This document shows, piece by piece, positions 47,528 to 56,931 of a stretch of DNA of 64,000 nt. The position numbers were made by a program, and so were the translations under genes. Source of the stretch: Rhodoblastus sp. 17X3 (GTDB lineage: Bacteria; Pseudomonadota; Alphaproteobacteria; Rhizobiales; Beijerinckiaceae); NCBI RefSeq assembly GCF_030056575.1, contig NZ_JASHHX010000002.1, forward strand, positions 62,001 through 126,000. The letters are read 5' to 3'. Position 1 is the stretch's first letter, and each line of letters begins with the position of its first letter. Under the pieces are notes generated by a model, which was given only the letters and a program-made list of their open reading frames with translations, had not been told where the DNA came from and did not search any database.

Positions 47528-49180
47528 TCATCCGTGGCTGAGCGCCAGCGCGACGATACGCACCAGAACAAGTCCGCCGGCCACGACGAGATAGCCCCGC
47601 AGGACGAACATCCAGGTCTTGGCAGCCAGCGACAGCTGCGCCGGAGGAAGCAGCGCCAGCGGCGGCATGCGCCATTCCTCGCGCGGCGTGGCCTCAACGG
47701 TCATGGCGGCCGGAGCCCGCTCGTCCTTGGCGCCCTTCTTGACCAGCATCGTCGCCAAGACGATCACGAGGCCGAGCGCTCCGCCGCCGGCGAGAATGCC
47801 GAGGATCACCGTCTCATTGGTCGCGTCCGGGAACAGGACTGAGGCCGTGAGAATGATCGACAGCATCACGAGCAGCGCGATCACGCCGCCGGTGAAGATG
47901 TTCAGCCAGCGCGAATTGGCCCAGGGGCCGAGCACCGCCTTATCGTTGCACAACAGCAGCAGGAACACGGTCGCGCTGGGCAGCAGGACGCCGGCGAGCG
48001 TCTGCACGGCGTTCGTCAGGAGCCCGAGCGGCGCGCCGGGCGTGAGAACAAGTCCGGCGGAGACTATAATCAAGCCGCAATAGACCGCATAAAAACCCTT
48101 GGCGTCGGAGGGCTTGCGATGCAGCGAATGCCGGATCGACAGGACATCGCCGAGCGCATAGGCTGTCGAGAGCGACACTGCGGAGGCGCCGATGATGCAC
48201 GCATCGATCAGGGCGAGCGCGAACATTACGCCCGCCGCTCGCCCGGCGTATTTGCCGATGCCGCTCGCCACCGCCCCGGCGTCAACAAAAGCGCCGAACT
48301 CGGGCTTGCCGGCGAAAGCCGCCGCCGTGAAGGCCATCATCGCCGCCGCGCCGACGATCACCATGACGATGCCAATCCAGAGGTCGGCCTTCTCGTAGCT
48401 CATGAAGCGCGGGGTGATGCGCTTGTCGATGACGTAGCTTTGTTGGAAGAACAGCTGCCAGGGGGCGATCGTCGTGCCGACGATGGCGATGATCAGCAGC
48501 ATGACGTCGCTCAGCTTGGCTCCCGCCGGCATTTGCGGCGTCACGAAGTCGCGCGCGATCTGGGCGATCGGGGGATGGACGAGCAGGAACACTGGCACGA
48601 GCAGCAGGCTGCCCGCGACAAGGGTCATCGAGAAGCGCTCGAAACGGCGGAAATCGCCGGTGCTCGCCGCCGCCATGATCAGAACGGCCGCCAATGCGAC
48701 GCCGAGTTCCTTGGAGACGCCGAGATAATCGAGCGCCAGTGCGATGCCAATGAATTCGGTGACGATGGTCAAGGCGTTGAGCAGGAACAGGTCGATGACG
48801 CTGAAGGCGCCCCAGAACTTACCGAATCGCTCGAAGATGAGGCGAGCGTGGCCCACGCCGGTCACAGCGCCGAGGCGCAGAACCATTTCCTGATTGACGT
48901 AAAGCACGGGCACAAGGAGCAGCAGCGTCCAGAGCAGGGTCGTGCCGTAGTTCTGGCCAGCCTGGGTGTAGGTCCCGAACGCGCCGGCGTCATTGTCGCC
49001 GACCATTACGATGAGGCCCGGACCAAGGATGGCCAGGAACGTCTGGAGCTTGTGCCTCCAGTTGGCGCGGGGGCCGTGGTCGCCGTGCAGAATGGTGCCG
49101 AAGGCGCCGCGGATGTTGCCGACATGGGCCTCGTCGAGGACGGCCGAACGGGCCGCAGTCGCTTCTGAAATCATCGTCAT
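47528..49180 (-). CDS. Nramp-related (NRMT-like) divalent metal transporter
   Basis: A 550-residue transporter with about 11 helices. Helix 1 has DNDAGA in place of DPGN and helix 6 has APW in place of MPH (IVGTTIAPWQLFFQQ). Nramp-related proteins with changed metal ligands include magnesium transporters. The MgtC-family gene downstream makes a magnesium role attractive but unproven. AGGA precedes the ATG at 49180. A cytosolic C-terminal stretch of about 50 residues is present. Confidence 0.85.
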   Translation of the reverse strand: MTMISEATAARSAVLDEAHVGNIRGAFGTILHGDHGPRANWRHKLQTFLAILGPGLIVMVGDNDAGAFGTYTQAGQNYGTTLLWTLLLLVPVLYVNQEMVLRLGAVTGVGHARLIFERFGKFWGAFSVIDLFLLNALTIVTEFIGIALALDYLGVSKELGVALAAVLIMAAASTGDFRRFERFSMTLVAGSLLLVPVFLLVHPPIAQIARDFVTPQMPAGAKLSDVMLLIIAIVGTTIAPWQLFFQQSYVIDKRITPRFMSYEKADLWIGIVMVIVGAAAMMAFTAAAFAGKPEFGAFVDAGAVASGIGKYAGRAAGVMFALALIDACIIGASAVSLSTAYALGDVLSIRHSLHRKPSDAKGFYAVYCGLIIVSAGLVLTPGAPLGLLTNAVQTLAGVLLPSATVFLLLLCNDKAVLGPWANSRWLNIFTGGVIALLVMLSIILTASVLFPDATNETVILGILAGGGALGLVIVLATMLVKKGAKDERAPAAMTVEATPREEWRMPPLALLPPAQLSLAAKTWMFVLRGYLVVAGGLVLVRIVALALSHG

Positions 49181-49366
49181 GTTCGCTTCCTGACCCGCGA
49201 TCGAACGCGGGGCGAGCCATAACGTCCGTCAGACGGACTGGGCCTCCGCATCCGCGTCGATCGCGGCGTTTGCTGGGGTATTGGTTTGGTTCGGGAAACC
49301 CGCGATCGCGTCAAAAACGTTGATGGCGGGGCTACTAGGGCCGTCGTTCAACGGAGTCTCCTTGGT

Positions 49367-49612
49367 TCAGGCGGCGAGACACAATCGGTCGGGATCTTCG
49401 ATCCCGCCTGCGGCCGTCGCTTCAGTTTCGGGATAGTGCCAGACGGCATGGAGAGCGCCATTGGCAGAGTCCGCAACCCAGCGGCAGACAAGCCGCGACG
49501 GACGGCGCGCGGGTTTGCGCTCCGTCACTGCGGTGACGAATGTTACTGGCGGCGCACTCCGGGCGACCAGATCGACGCGCACGGCGCCGGGAAGGAAAAA
49601 GTTGATGATCAT
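49367..49612 (-). CDS. Small protein upstream of the Nramp-like gene
   Basis: An 81-residue protein starting MIINFFLPGAVRVDLV with an excellent GGAGGTGAGAC ribosome binding site. It has CRWVADSANGALHAVWHYPE near the middle, and nothing hydrophobic enough for a membrane helix. It lies 186 nt upstream of the Nramp-like start on the same strand. No family was recognised. Confidence 0.55.
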   Translation of the reverse strand: MIINFFLPGAVRVDLVARSAPPVTFVTAVTERKPARRPSRLVCRWVADSANGALHAVWHYPETEATAAGGIEDPDRLCLAA

Positions 49613-50113
49613 GTCTCACCTCCGGCTCGCGTGCCGAACGGTGAGCGACAAGGCCGCCGTCAGGCGGGCCCAATATCCCTCACGCGGGCGGAGCCGCGAG
49701 TCTCTTCAGTTTTTGGCGGCGCCACTCGCCCAGACTTCGCCGGGATTATGTCGCCAGAGGGAATACTGCCCATTTGTCCTTGACTTTGGGTTGTGAAGCG
49801 CAGCGCGGATCGCCAAGGCGTCTCCGAGCCGCGTTTTTGGAAATGAGCCGGAGTTCGCCGTTTGTCAACCCCAACTCGTCTCCGGCCCGACGTCTTTGTC
49901 GGAGTCAAAGGCCGAACTTATGTAAGCCAGAAAGCAGCGTCTTTATCCGGAGGGATCAAACTAAATTAACACTCAAAAAACAGTACGATTGGGCCGTTTA
50001 CAACTTCTCAACCGGGATCACTTTTTCGGCCCTGCCGTTGCTCGTTCCCTGTTCGGTTGGTCGTCGGCCTCAGTAGGCCGCGCCCGCCGCGATCATTCCA
50101 ACTTTGTCGGCTT
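49613..50113. other. Gap of about 500 nt before dmeR
   Basis: Frames here are short and without ribosome binding sites. It contains divergent promoter sequence for the small protein and for dmeR. No other feature was seen. Confidence 0.4.
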
Positions 50114-50133
50114 GTATAGGGTAGGGGGGTATG
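50114..50133 (+). promoter_or_regulatory. G-tract operator of the dmeR repressor
   Basis: TATAGGGTAGGGGGGTATGT at 50114-50133 has G-tracts in T/A flanks. This is the operator type of RcnR/FrmR/CsoR-family repressors, and it ends 12 nt before the dmeR start, so it overlaps the expected promoter. Confidence 0.65.
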
Positions 50134-50145
50134 TAATAAGGCGAC

Positions 50146-50424
50146 ATGACACACACCGTCCGCGAAAAACAAAAGCTGCTGGCGCGCGTGCGCCGCATCC
50201 GTGGCCAAGTCGAAGCCATCGAGCGGGCGCTCGACGGCGAGGCTGGCTGCGAACAAGTCATGCACCTCATCGCCGGAGCGCGGGGAGCCATGGCCGGTCT
50301 AATGGCTGAGGTTGTCGAAGATCATGTGCGAACGCACCTCGTCAACGCCGAGAAATACCCGAACGCACTGAATGCTGAAGCGGCGGAGCAATTGCTGGAT
50401 GTCGTCCGCACTTACCTGAAGTGA
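50146..50424 (+). CDS. dmeR: DmeR, RcnR/FrmR-type metal-responsive repressor
   Basis: A 92-residue four-helix protein of the CsoR/RcnR/FrmR family (MTHTVREKQKLLARVRRIRGQ). It has His at 3, Cys at 35 and HLI (His39) as in the family's metal-binding site. RcnR-like repressors leave DNA when they bind nickel or cobalt. It is the first gene of the pair with the CDF transporter, as in the dmeRF operon of rhizobia. Confidence 0.88.
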   Translation: MTHTVREKQKLLARVRRIRGQVEAIERALDGEAGCEQVMHLIAGARGAMAGLMAEVVEDHVRTHLVNAEKYPNALNAEAAEQLLDVVRTYLK

Positions 50425-50432
50425 GAGCCGTC

Positions 50433-51668
50433 ATGAACGATAGCTATGCCTCGTCGGCTTTTCATAGCCACGTCTTCCTGGGCGAGGGACACGAGAAAAG
50501 CGAACGCAAGACCTGGGCGGTGATCTGGCTCTGCGGGATCATGATGATCGCCGAAATCGTCGGCGGCCTGCTGTTCGGCTCCATCGCCCTCGTCGCCGAC
50601 GGCCTGCATATGAGCACCCATGCGGGCGCTTTGCTGCTCGCGGCGTTGGCCTATACCTACGCCCGGAAACACGCGGATAATCCCAGTTTCTCCTTCGGCA
50701 CCGGCAAATTCGGCGATCTTGCAGGCTTTACCAGCGCAATCATCCTCACGATGATTTCCTTGCTGATCGGCTATGAATCGATCAGTCGCATCTTCGATCC
50801 TGTTCCGATCCACTTTTCGGAGGCGATTCCGGTCGCAATTCTGGGTCTCACAGTGAACGTCGCCAGCGCGTGGCTTCTGAGCGGCGGCGATCATCATCAC
50901 GGCCATGGACACGGACATGCGCACGAAGGGCATGACCATGACGAGTCGCGCGAAATAACTACAGACGACGGGGTCGTTTTGCTCGAAGTGTTCGAGGAGG
51001 GCGTGCCGCCGCGCTTCCGGCTCCGCGCGCGAACAGGCCCCGCTCTTACCGCGCAAACAGCCTCAGTCGAAACCGTCCGCCCTGACGGATCGCGGCAGTT
51101 CTTCACCTTCAATGAGCAGGGCGCTTTTCTGGAGTCGGTCGAGGAAATTCCTGAGCCGCACGAATTTATCGCGCTTGTCAATCTCGGCCAGCAAACCTAC
51201 ACCGTCGCCTACGAGGAACACGAACATGCGCAAGGCTCGGCGCATCGTGACAACAACATGCGCGCCGCCATGGTTCACGTCATCGCCGACGCCGCCGTGT
51301 CCGTTCTCGTGATTGTCGGTTTGCTGCTTGCCCGCAGCTTCGGTTGGCTCTGGATGGACCCGCTGGCAGGCATCGTCGGTGCTATCGTCATAGCCAATTG
51401 GGCTTTCAGCCTGATCCGTGACACCGCCTCTATACTACTCGACATGAACCCGGATACACTCATGGCGGAAAAACTGCGCCAAACCATTGAGTGCGACGGC
51501 GACAAGCTTGCCGATCTCCACCTGTGGCGTTTGGGGCCTGGGCATCTGGGGGCGGTCGTCTCCATCCTGACGGCGGAGGCGACGCGGAGGCAGGACTATT
51601 ATCGCGCGCGGCTTGCCCGCTTCCAGTCGCTCTCCCATTTGACCATCGAGGTTCTGCACAAAAGGTGA
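50433..51668 (+). CDS. dmeF: DmeF, CDF-family Ni/Co efflux transporter
   Basis: A 411-residue cation diffusion facilitator with six helices. Helix 2 has VADGLHMSTH and helix 5 has HVIADAAVSVL, the metal-binding pairs of the zinc/cobalt-type family. A His-rich loop HHHGHGHGHAHEGHDH sits between helices 4 and 5, then a long insert of about 100 residues. ATG 50433 is preferred to the upstream in-frame GTG (50421). Expected substrates are nickel and cobalt, expelled using the proton gradient. Confidence 0.92.
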   Translation: MNDSYASSAFHSHVFLGEGHEKSERKTWAVIWLCGIMMIAEIVGGLLFGSIALVADGLHMSTHAGALLLAALAYTYARKHADNPSFSFGTGKFGDLAGFTSAIILTMISLLIGYESISRIFDPVPIHFSEAIPVAILGLTVNVASAWLLSGGDHHHGHGHGHAHEGHDHDESREITTDDGVVLLEVFEEGVPPRFRLRARTGPALTAQTASVETVRPDGSRQFFTFNEQGAFLESVEEIPEPHEFIALVNLGQQTYTVAYEEHEHAQGSAHRDNNMRAAMVHVIADAAVSVLVIVGLLLARSFGWLWMDPLAGIVGAIVIANWAFSLIRDTASILLDMNPDTLMAEKLRQTIECDGDKLADLHLWRLGPGHLGAVVSILTAEATRRQDYYRARLARFQSLSHLTIEVLHKR

Positions 51669-51672
51669 TCGC

Positions 51673-52431
51673 ATGACCGACAAGGGTTGTGAACCCGGCG
51701 ACAGCTGTTGCACTCCGGCGCCGCTGCGATTGCCCGAACCGCAGACTGTAAATGGCGTCACGGCCATGGGCTGCAACGCGGATGCAGCTTGCGGCTGTCA
51801 CGGCGGCGTGCCGGTCTTCGACGGGCTCGAACCATGCTATAAGCGCGTGCTCTGCACCGTGATAGCCATCAACGGGGCCATGTTCGTCACTGAGATCGTC
51901 GCCGGGCAATTGGCGGGCTCACAGGCCCTGAAGGCCGACGCGCTCGACTTTCTCGCCGATACCGTCACCTACGGCCTCAGCCTTGCGGTCATCGGGGCCA
52001 GCCTGAAGACGCGGGCCACGGCGGCGCTGTTCAAGGGCCTGTCCCTGGGACTCATGGCGCTATGGGTGTTTGGCTCCACCCTCTACCACACCTTCGTCCT
52101 CGGCCTGCCGAGCGCCGAATTGATGGGCGGCATCGCCGGCCTGGCGCTCGCCGCCAATCTGACCTCGGTGCTGCTCTTGATGTTCTACAAGGACGGCGAC
52201 GCCAACGTGCGTTCGGTCTGGCTCTGCTCTCGCAACGACGCTATCGGCAACATCGTCGTGATGTTCGCCGCGCTGGGCGTATGGAGCACGAGGACGGCAT
52301 GGCCCGACCTCGCGGTGGCGGGGCTGATGGCCGGGATATTCCTCACCTCGTCGGCGCAAATCCTGCGGCAGGCTTGGAGGGAATATCGGGATGAGGGCAA
52401 CCTTGACCTCGCCGCGGCGCGCGAATTATAG
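51673..52431 (+). CDS. CDF-like cation transporter with Cys-rich N-terminus
   Basis: A 252-residue protein starting 5 nt after dmeF. The N-terminal 45 residues hold CEPGDSCCTP and CNADAACGCHGG, a metal-binding look. Six helices follow with KADALDFLADTVTYGL (helix 2) and SRNDAIGNIVVMFAAL (helix 5), the CDF metal site. There is no C-terminal cytoplasmic domain, so it is shorter than typical CDF proteins. Third gene of the dme operon; it may move the same metal or another thiophilic one. Confidence 0.85.
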   Translation: MTDKGCEPGDSCCTPAPLRLPEPQTVNGVTAMGCNADAACGCHGGVPVFDGLEPCYKRVLCTVIAINGAMFVTEIVAGQLAGSQALKADALDFLADTVTYGLSLAVIGASLKTRATAALFKGLSLGLMALWVFGSTLYHTFVLGLPSAELMGGIAGLALAANLTSVLLLMFYKDGDANVRSVWLCSRNDAIGNIVVMFAALGVWSTRTAWPDLAVAGLMAGIFLTSSAQILRQAWREYRDEGNLDLAAAREL

Positions 52432-52541
52432 GCCGCGAAAAAAATCGCCAGGAGCCTAATGGTTCCAGATGATTTGAACGCTGTCGGCGGTTGATGGGAA
52501 ATTCTGAAGTTAGAACAGCGAAGGTGCGGCCCCGTATGCGC

Positions 52542-53366
52542 TCAGGGGGGCGTCTGGTCGCGCCAACGCTGCGCCACCGTCAAGATTACGTTCAGAGATT
52601 CTTCCGCGCCGTCCAAGGCGCCTTTTTCAAAATCGCCTTCGATGCGCCCCATCTGGTTGGTGACATGCGCGAAGCAAAGCACCGGCTGCTTCCGCGCGGC
52701 GGCAAAGGCATAGAGCGCCGCGGCTTCCATTTCGACGGCCAATATGCCTGCCGCCTGCGCGGCGCCGATCGCCTCGGCTGTCTCGCGAAACGGCGCATCC
52801 GTCGTCCAGGCGGCGCCGACCTGCGCCGGCGCTCCCGCAGCGTCAAGGGCCTCCTCGGCCAGCCGAGTGAGGCGCGCGTCGGCGATGCTGTAGTCTGCGG
52901 GCGGCAGATAATGGTAGCTCGTGCCCTCGTCGCGCAGCGCACGGTCAATGATGATAAAATATGGTGGCGTCTGAGCTGGCGCAATCTGGCCCGCCGACGT
53001 CATGCTGATGAGAAGCTTGCAGCCGGAGGCGAAGAGTTCCTCGGCGACCAGGACAGCGAAAGCCGCGCCGACGGCGCAGCCGACGACGCCGCAACTCAGC
53101 CCCTTATGCTCAAAAGCGTTCAGGTCGGTGTGATAGCAGGCCCAATGCGGGTGACGGCGAGAACGGCCGGTGGCGATGAGATGGCGCACAATATCGCCAT
53201 CGGGATCGAGGATGCAGATTTCGGGCACGGCGCCGGCGCCGATCCCCTTCTGACGACGAGCCTCCCGGAGCAGGGCGTCCGGCGTGAACACCGAGGGAGC
53301 CTGATGGTTCTTGCCGCGCAGAATTGGCGGCAATCGATTTATTTTATCATCCATCGGCGCCGTCAT
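52542..53366 (-). CDS. Nucleoside phosphorylase
   Basis: A 274-residue protein of the PNP/uridine phosphorylase superfamily. ISMTSAGQIAP and VEMEAAALYAFAAARKQPVLCF (with the Glu that contacts the ribose) are characteristic. The enzyme splits a nucleoside with phosphate to base and ribose 1-phosphate; the base is not known. ATG overlaps the MFS stop (ATGA), so it is the last gene of the six-gene sulfur operon. Confidence 0.88.
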   Translation of the reverse strand: MTAPMDDKINRLPPILRGKNHQAPSVFTPDALLREARRQKGIGAGAVPEICILDPDGDIVRHLIATGRSRRHPHWACYHTDLNAFEHKGLSCGVVGCAVGAAFAVLVAEELFASGCKLLISMTSAGQIAPAQTPPYFIIIDRALRDEGTSYHYLPPADYSIADARLTRLAEEALDAAGAPAQVGAAWTTDAPFRETAEAIGAAQAAGILAVEMEAAALYAFAAARKQPVLCFAHVTNQMGRIEGDFEKGALDGAEESLNVILTVAQRWRDQTPP

Positions 53367-54640
53367 CGTGCTCTTTCCAATTCACGCACCGGTCTATGTT
53401 CGTTCATGACGACGGCGACGAGCGCGCCGGAGGCGAAAGTGAGGACGCCAATCGCGCTGATCGCCCAGGCGGCGCCGAACAAGTCTGTCATGATTCCGGC
53501 CGACAGCGCGCCGATGGCGTAGCCCAGGTCGCGCCAGAATCGATAGACGCTGAGCGAGCGCGCCCGCCATGACGGATGAGAGGCGTCGGAGACCGAGGCG
53601 ATGAGGGTTGGATAGACCATCGCCGTGCCGAGTCCGAGCAAGAGGCTGGCGACGAACCACCAGCCGAAACTGCGGGTCGCCGCCGTCAGGAACAGCCCGC
53701 CCGCCTGCACCCACATGCCCGCCACGATCAGGCCTTTGCGGCCCCACCGGTCGCTCAACGGGCCGGTGACGGTCTGAAGCACGCCCCACACCGCGGGATA
53801 GACGGCCTTGAGGACGCCGATCTGTTCGACGCCCAGGCCGAAAGCCGTAAAGAAAAGCGGAAAGATCCCCCAGCTCATGCCGTCGTTCAGATTGTTGACG
53901 AGTCCGGCCTGGGACGCGGCGAACAGGTTGCGGTCGCCGAACGATGCGCGGCGAAAAATCGCCCAGAACCCCACCTTTTCCGCCGGCGCTGCGTGATTCG
54001 CCAGTTCGAGGCCGACGTGATGGCGGGTGTCCCGTACGAGCAGAATCGAAAGAGCCAGCCCGAGAACGGCATAGGCGATGCCAAGATAGAACGGCTGCGG
54101 CCGGAGCCCGTAGCGCTGGGCAATGTATCCGGTGAGAAACGCCGTGACGCCGACGGAGAGATAGCCTGCGAATTCATTCAGGCCGACGGCGAGCCCGCGC
54201 GACTTGGGGCCGACGAGGTCCACCTTCATGATGACTGTCATCGACCAGGCGAAGCCCTGATTGATCCCGAGCAGCGCATTCGCCGCAATGATCCAGCCCC
54301 AGCTCGGTCCCCAGCCGATCATGAAGGGGACCGGCAGTCCGAACAGCCAGCCGAGGACGAGCATGTGCTTGCGTCCGTAAACATCCGCGAAATGCCCCGA
54401 GACCAGATTGGCGATCGCCTTGACGATTCCGAAACTGACGATGAAGGAAACAACGATTGTCGTCGAGGCGATCTTGAACTCTTCGGAACCGATCAGCGGG
54501 ACGACTGTGCGCTCCAGTCCCACCATGCCGCCGACAAAGGCGTTGATGAGCACCAGCAGCGAAAACTGCGGCCAGTTCTCGCGCAGGCCAAGCCGGATGC
54601 CGGAAGGCGCGGAAACGTTCAAGTGTGGCGGCATGGTCAT
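53363..54640 (-). CDS. MFS transporter
   Basis: A 425-residue major facilitator with 12 helices. The loop 2-3 motif is GHFADVYGRKHML and the second-half counterpart is GPLSDRWGRKGLI. The substrate is unknown. I use ATG 54640, which overlaps the methyltransferase stop (ATGA), and not the TTG nine nt upstream. Its place between a methyltransferase and a nucleoside phosphorylase suggests export of a modified small product. Confidence 0.9.
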   Translation of the reverse strand: MTMPPHLNVSAPSGIRLGLRENWPQFSLLVLINAFVGGMVGLERTVVPLIGSEEFKIASTTIVVSFIVSFGIVKAIANLVSGHFADVYGRKHMLVLGWLFGLPVPFMIGWGPSWGWIIAANALLGINQGFAWSMTVIMKVDLVGPKSRGLAVGLNEFAGYLSVGVTAFLTGYIAQRYGLRPQPFYLGIAYAVLGLALSILLVRDTRHHVGLELANHAAPAEKVGFWAIFRRASFGDRNLFAASQAGLVNNLNDGMSWGIFPLFFTAFGLGVEQIGVLKAVYPAVWGVLQTVTGPLSDRWGRKGLIVAGMWVQAGGLFLTAATRSFGWWFVASLLLGLGTAMVYPTLIASVSDASHPSWRARSLSVYRFWRDLGYAIGALSAGIMTDLFGAAWAISAIGVLTFASGALVAVVMNEHRPVRELERAR

Positions 54641-55353
54641 TGTTTCCAAGGCTGATCGACGGAAACCGCGCCAAGCGCGATGAACGCGGCGCCAAATGTC
54701 GTCAGGCGGCCAAGGCGGGAATCAATCGGCGCCAGCGCGCGGGCAAAAGCGCCCACTGGCGGATAGTAAACGGCGCCGCGGATGGCTGTGACGGACAGTC
54801 CCGCCTGTTCCGCGAGCGAGCGCAACTCGGACGCGCCGCGGAATCGCGCCGCCTTCCAGGTCTCCGCGCCGAGCCAGCCGCGCACACGGCGCAAAGCGGC
54901 CCACAGGCTCCAGCGCCCGAGTTCTCCGAGCACGAGCCGCCCGCCCGGACGAAGCACGCGCGCCAGCTCGCGAACGCTGCTTGCCGCATCCCGCGTGAAA
55001 CAAAGAACGGTAACGGAGAAGACCACGTCGAATGAGGCGTCGGGGAACGGCAAACGCTCGACGCGCCCTTCAACGAACGCCGCGCGGACTCCTTCGCTGG
55101 CCGCGCGCGACCGCGCGGCGGCGAGCATGGCCGGGTCAGGATCGACGCCGGTCGCCTCCGCGCCCCGAGAGGCCATGACGCAGACCAGCGCGCCGTCGCC
55201 GCAACCCACGTCGAGGACGCGGGCGCCCGCAATCTTGCCGATCATGTCGAGGATCAGTCCCTGCTCGATGGCCTCCGTGATCGCCCCAAGCGAGGTCGCC
55301 CGCCAGGCGGCGTAGGGCGCTGGGCCAATTGTTGTGGGGTCCTTCCTGCTCAT
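54637..55353 (-). CDS. Class I SAM-dependent methyltransferase
   Basis: A 238-residue UbiE/arsM-like methyltransferase fold. Motif I is VLDVGCGDGALV, motif II follows at GVDPDPAML, and DVVFSVTVLCFTRD and LRPGGRLVLGELG complete the Rossmann core. The substrate is not evident. ATG 55353 overlaps the cysteine desulfurase stop (ATGA). Confidence 0.87.
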   Translation of the reverse strand: MSRKDPTTIGPAPYAAWRATSLGAITEAIEQGLILDMIGKIAGARVLDVGCGDGALVCVMASRGAEATGVDPDPAMLAAARSRAASEGVRAAFVEGRVERLPFPDASFDVVFSVTVLCFTRDAASSVRELARVLRPGGRLVLGELGRWSLWAALRRVRGWLGAETWKAARFRGASELRSLAEQAGLSVTAIRGAVYYPPVGAFARALAPIDSRLGRLTTFGAAFIALGAVSVDQPWKQ

Positions 55354-56468
55354 GCGAGCGCCCACTTGAGCCGGTCGACGGTTCCGTCGATTTCTTCCGG
55401 CGTCGTGCCGCGCCCAAGGCTGAAGCGAATAGCTCCCATCCCAATCTCGGGGGCGACGCCCATCGCCTTCAGCACAGGGGACAGCGCGATCTCGCCGGAA
55501 TGACAGGCGGACCCGGTCGAAGCGGCGACATCGGGCATCGCCGCGAGAATGTCGGCGCCGACCCGCCCGACGAATGAAACGTTGAGCGTGTTGGGAAGCC
55601 GCAGGACCGGATGGCCGTTGAGCACGACCCGATCGCCAAAGGCCGCGCGCAGGTTTTCCCAGAACACATCCCGCAGTTGCCGTATGCCCGTCGCGTCAAT
55701 CCAGGGCGGCGCAATCTCGCACGCCGTGCCGAGCGCCGCGGTCAGCAGCGCGCTCTCCGTGCCGGCGCGCCGGCCGCTTTCGTGTCCGGCTCCATGGACC
55801 AGCGGCTCGATGTCGATCCCCCGGCGAATATAGAGCGCGCCAATACCCTTGGGCGCATAGGCTTTGTGGCCCGCGATGGAGAGAAGGTCGACGCCAAGAT
55901 CGTCAACCCGGGTCGGGATCTTGCCGGCCGATTGCGCGGCGTCGCTATGTAGGGGAACGCCATGCTCGCGGGCGACCTTCGCGATTTCCGCAATTGGCTG
56001 GATGGTCCCAACCTCGTTGTTGGCGTGCATCACGCTGATCAGAAAGGTGTCCTTGGTGATCGCCTTGCGAATGTCATCGGGATCGACGAGGCCGGCGCCG
56101 TCCACCCGCACATAGGTGACCCTGGCGCCCAGTCGCTCCAGGAAACGGCACGGCTCCAGCGTCGCCGGATGCTCGATTACGGAGACGATCACATGCGACG
56201 GGCGATCATTGCGCCGGAAAAACAGGCCCTTCAGGGCGAGATTATTGGCCTCGCTGCCGCCGCTGGTGAACACGACTTCATCGGTATGGCAACTGAGGAG
56301 CGCAGCGACCTTGCCGCGGGCATTCTCCACCGCGACCTTTGCCGGTGCGCCGGCCCAATGGCCGCTTGAGGGGTTGCCGAATGCATCCTCCAGCAAAGGC
56401 CGCATCGCCGCCCCGACTTCGGGGGCGATCGGCGTGCTGGCGTTATAGTCGAGATAGATTGTCGCCAT
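55350..56468 (-). CDS. Cysteine desulfurase (NifS/IscS family)
   Basis: A 372-residue PLP enzyme that takes sulfur from cysteine as persulfide. YLDYNASTPI at the start, SGGSEANNLALKG, the PLP lysine in SIAGHKAYAPKGIG, and the active-site cysteine in STGSACHSGEI are all there. Full length for the family. ATG 56468 is 2 nt after the DsrE-like stop. In this operon it probably feeds sulfur to, or draws it from, the DsrE and MBL proteins, not to Fe-S assembly. Confidence 0.93.
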   Translation of the reverse strand: MATIYLDYNASTPIAPEVGAAMRPLLEDAFGNPSSGHWAGAPAKVAVENARGKVAALLSCHTDEVVFTSGGSEANNLALKGLFFRRNDRPSHVIVSVIEHPATLEPCRFLERLGARVTYVRVDGAGLVDPDDIRKAITKDTFLISVMHANNEVGTIQPIAEIAKVAREHGVPLHSDAAQSAGKIPTRVDDLGVDLLSIAGHKAYAPKGIGALYIRRGIDIEPLVHGAGHESGRRAGTESALLTAALGTACEIAPPWIDATGIRQLRDVFWENLRAAFGDRVVLNGHPVLRLPNTLNVSFVGRVGADILAAMPDVAASTGSACHSGEIALSPVLKAMGVAPEIGMGAIRFSLGRGTTPEEIDGTVDRLKWALA

Positions 56469-56470
56469 CG

Positions 56471-56824
56471 TCAGAACACCAGAACCTTGTCGGCGGCCAA
56501 GGTCTCGGCCGCAAGCGCGTCCATGGTGCTGCGATGCGCGCCTTCGATCAGTTCGGAATCCGTGATGCCGCGCGCGTCCAGGCATGTCCCGCACAGCAGA
56601 ACCTGTCCCTTGCCGGCAACCACGCGTTTCAGCATCCGCTCGATGCTGTAAAATCCCTCCGGCGTCTTCTGGCCGGCCTTGGCGGATAAGACAGCGTCGG
56701 CCATGAGAAAGACGGCGACTTGCGCGTCCGCGTCTTTCTTCACCAACGCATGCGCAAGCCGCAGAGCGTTGTAGCAGCGCTCCGTTCCATAGGGCGGGTC
56801 GTTCACAATGAATAAGGCCTTCAT
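56471..56824 (-). CDS. DsrE/DsrF-family sulfur carrier-like protein
   Basis: A 117-residue protein (MKALFIVNDPPYGTERCYNAL...) with the conserved CGTCLDARGI cysteines and a DsrE-like alpha/beta fold. DsrE-type proteins carry persulfide sulfur between enzymes. GGAGGAGC precedes the ATG at 56824. It lies between the MBL hydrolase and the cysteine desulfurase on the same strand. Confidence 0.85.
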   Translation of the reverse strand: MKALFIVNDPPYGTERCYNALRLAHALVKKDADAQVAVFLMADAVLSAKAGQKTPEGFYSIERMLKRVVAGKGQVLLCGTCLDARGITDSELIEGAHRSTMDALAAETLAADKVLVF

Positions 56825-56931
56825 CGTAGCTCCTCCGGAATTGCGAAACGTCCCGGTTCGATTGCCTGCCGCACGCCGCCGTCTTCGTCGACACGCGACG
56901 TCGTTGCGACAATTGGAACGGCGCCCGCGGC

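Noticed and set aside
49660-49908. 82-residue minus-strand frame upstream of the small gene at 49367
   Set aside because: Composition looks random and no ribosome binding site is seen.
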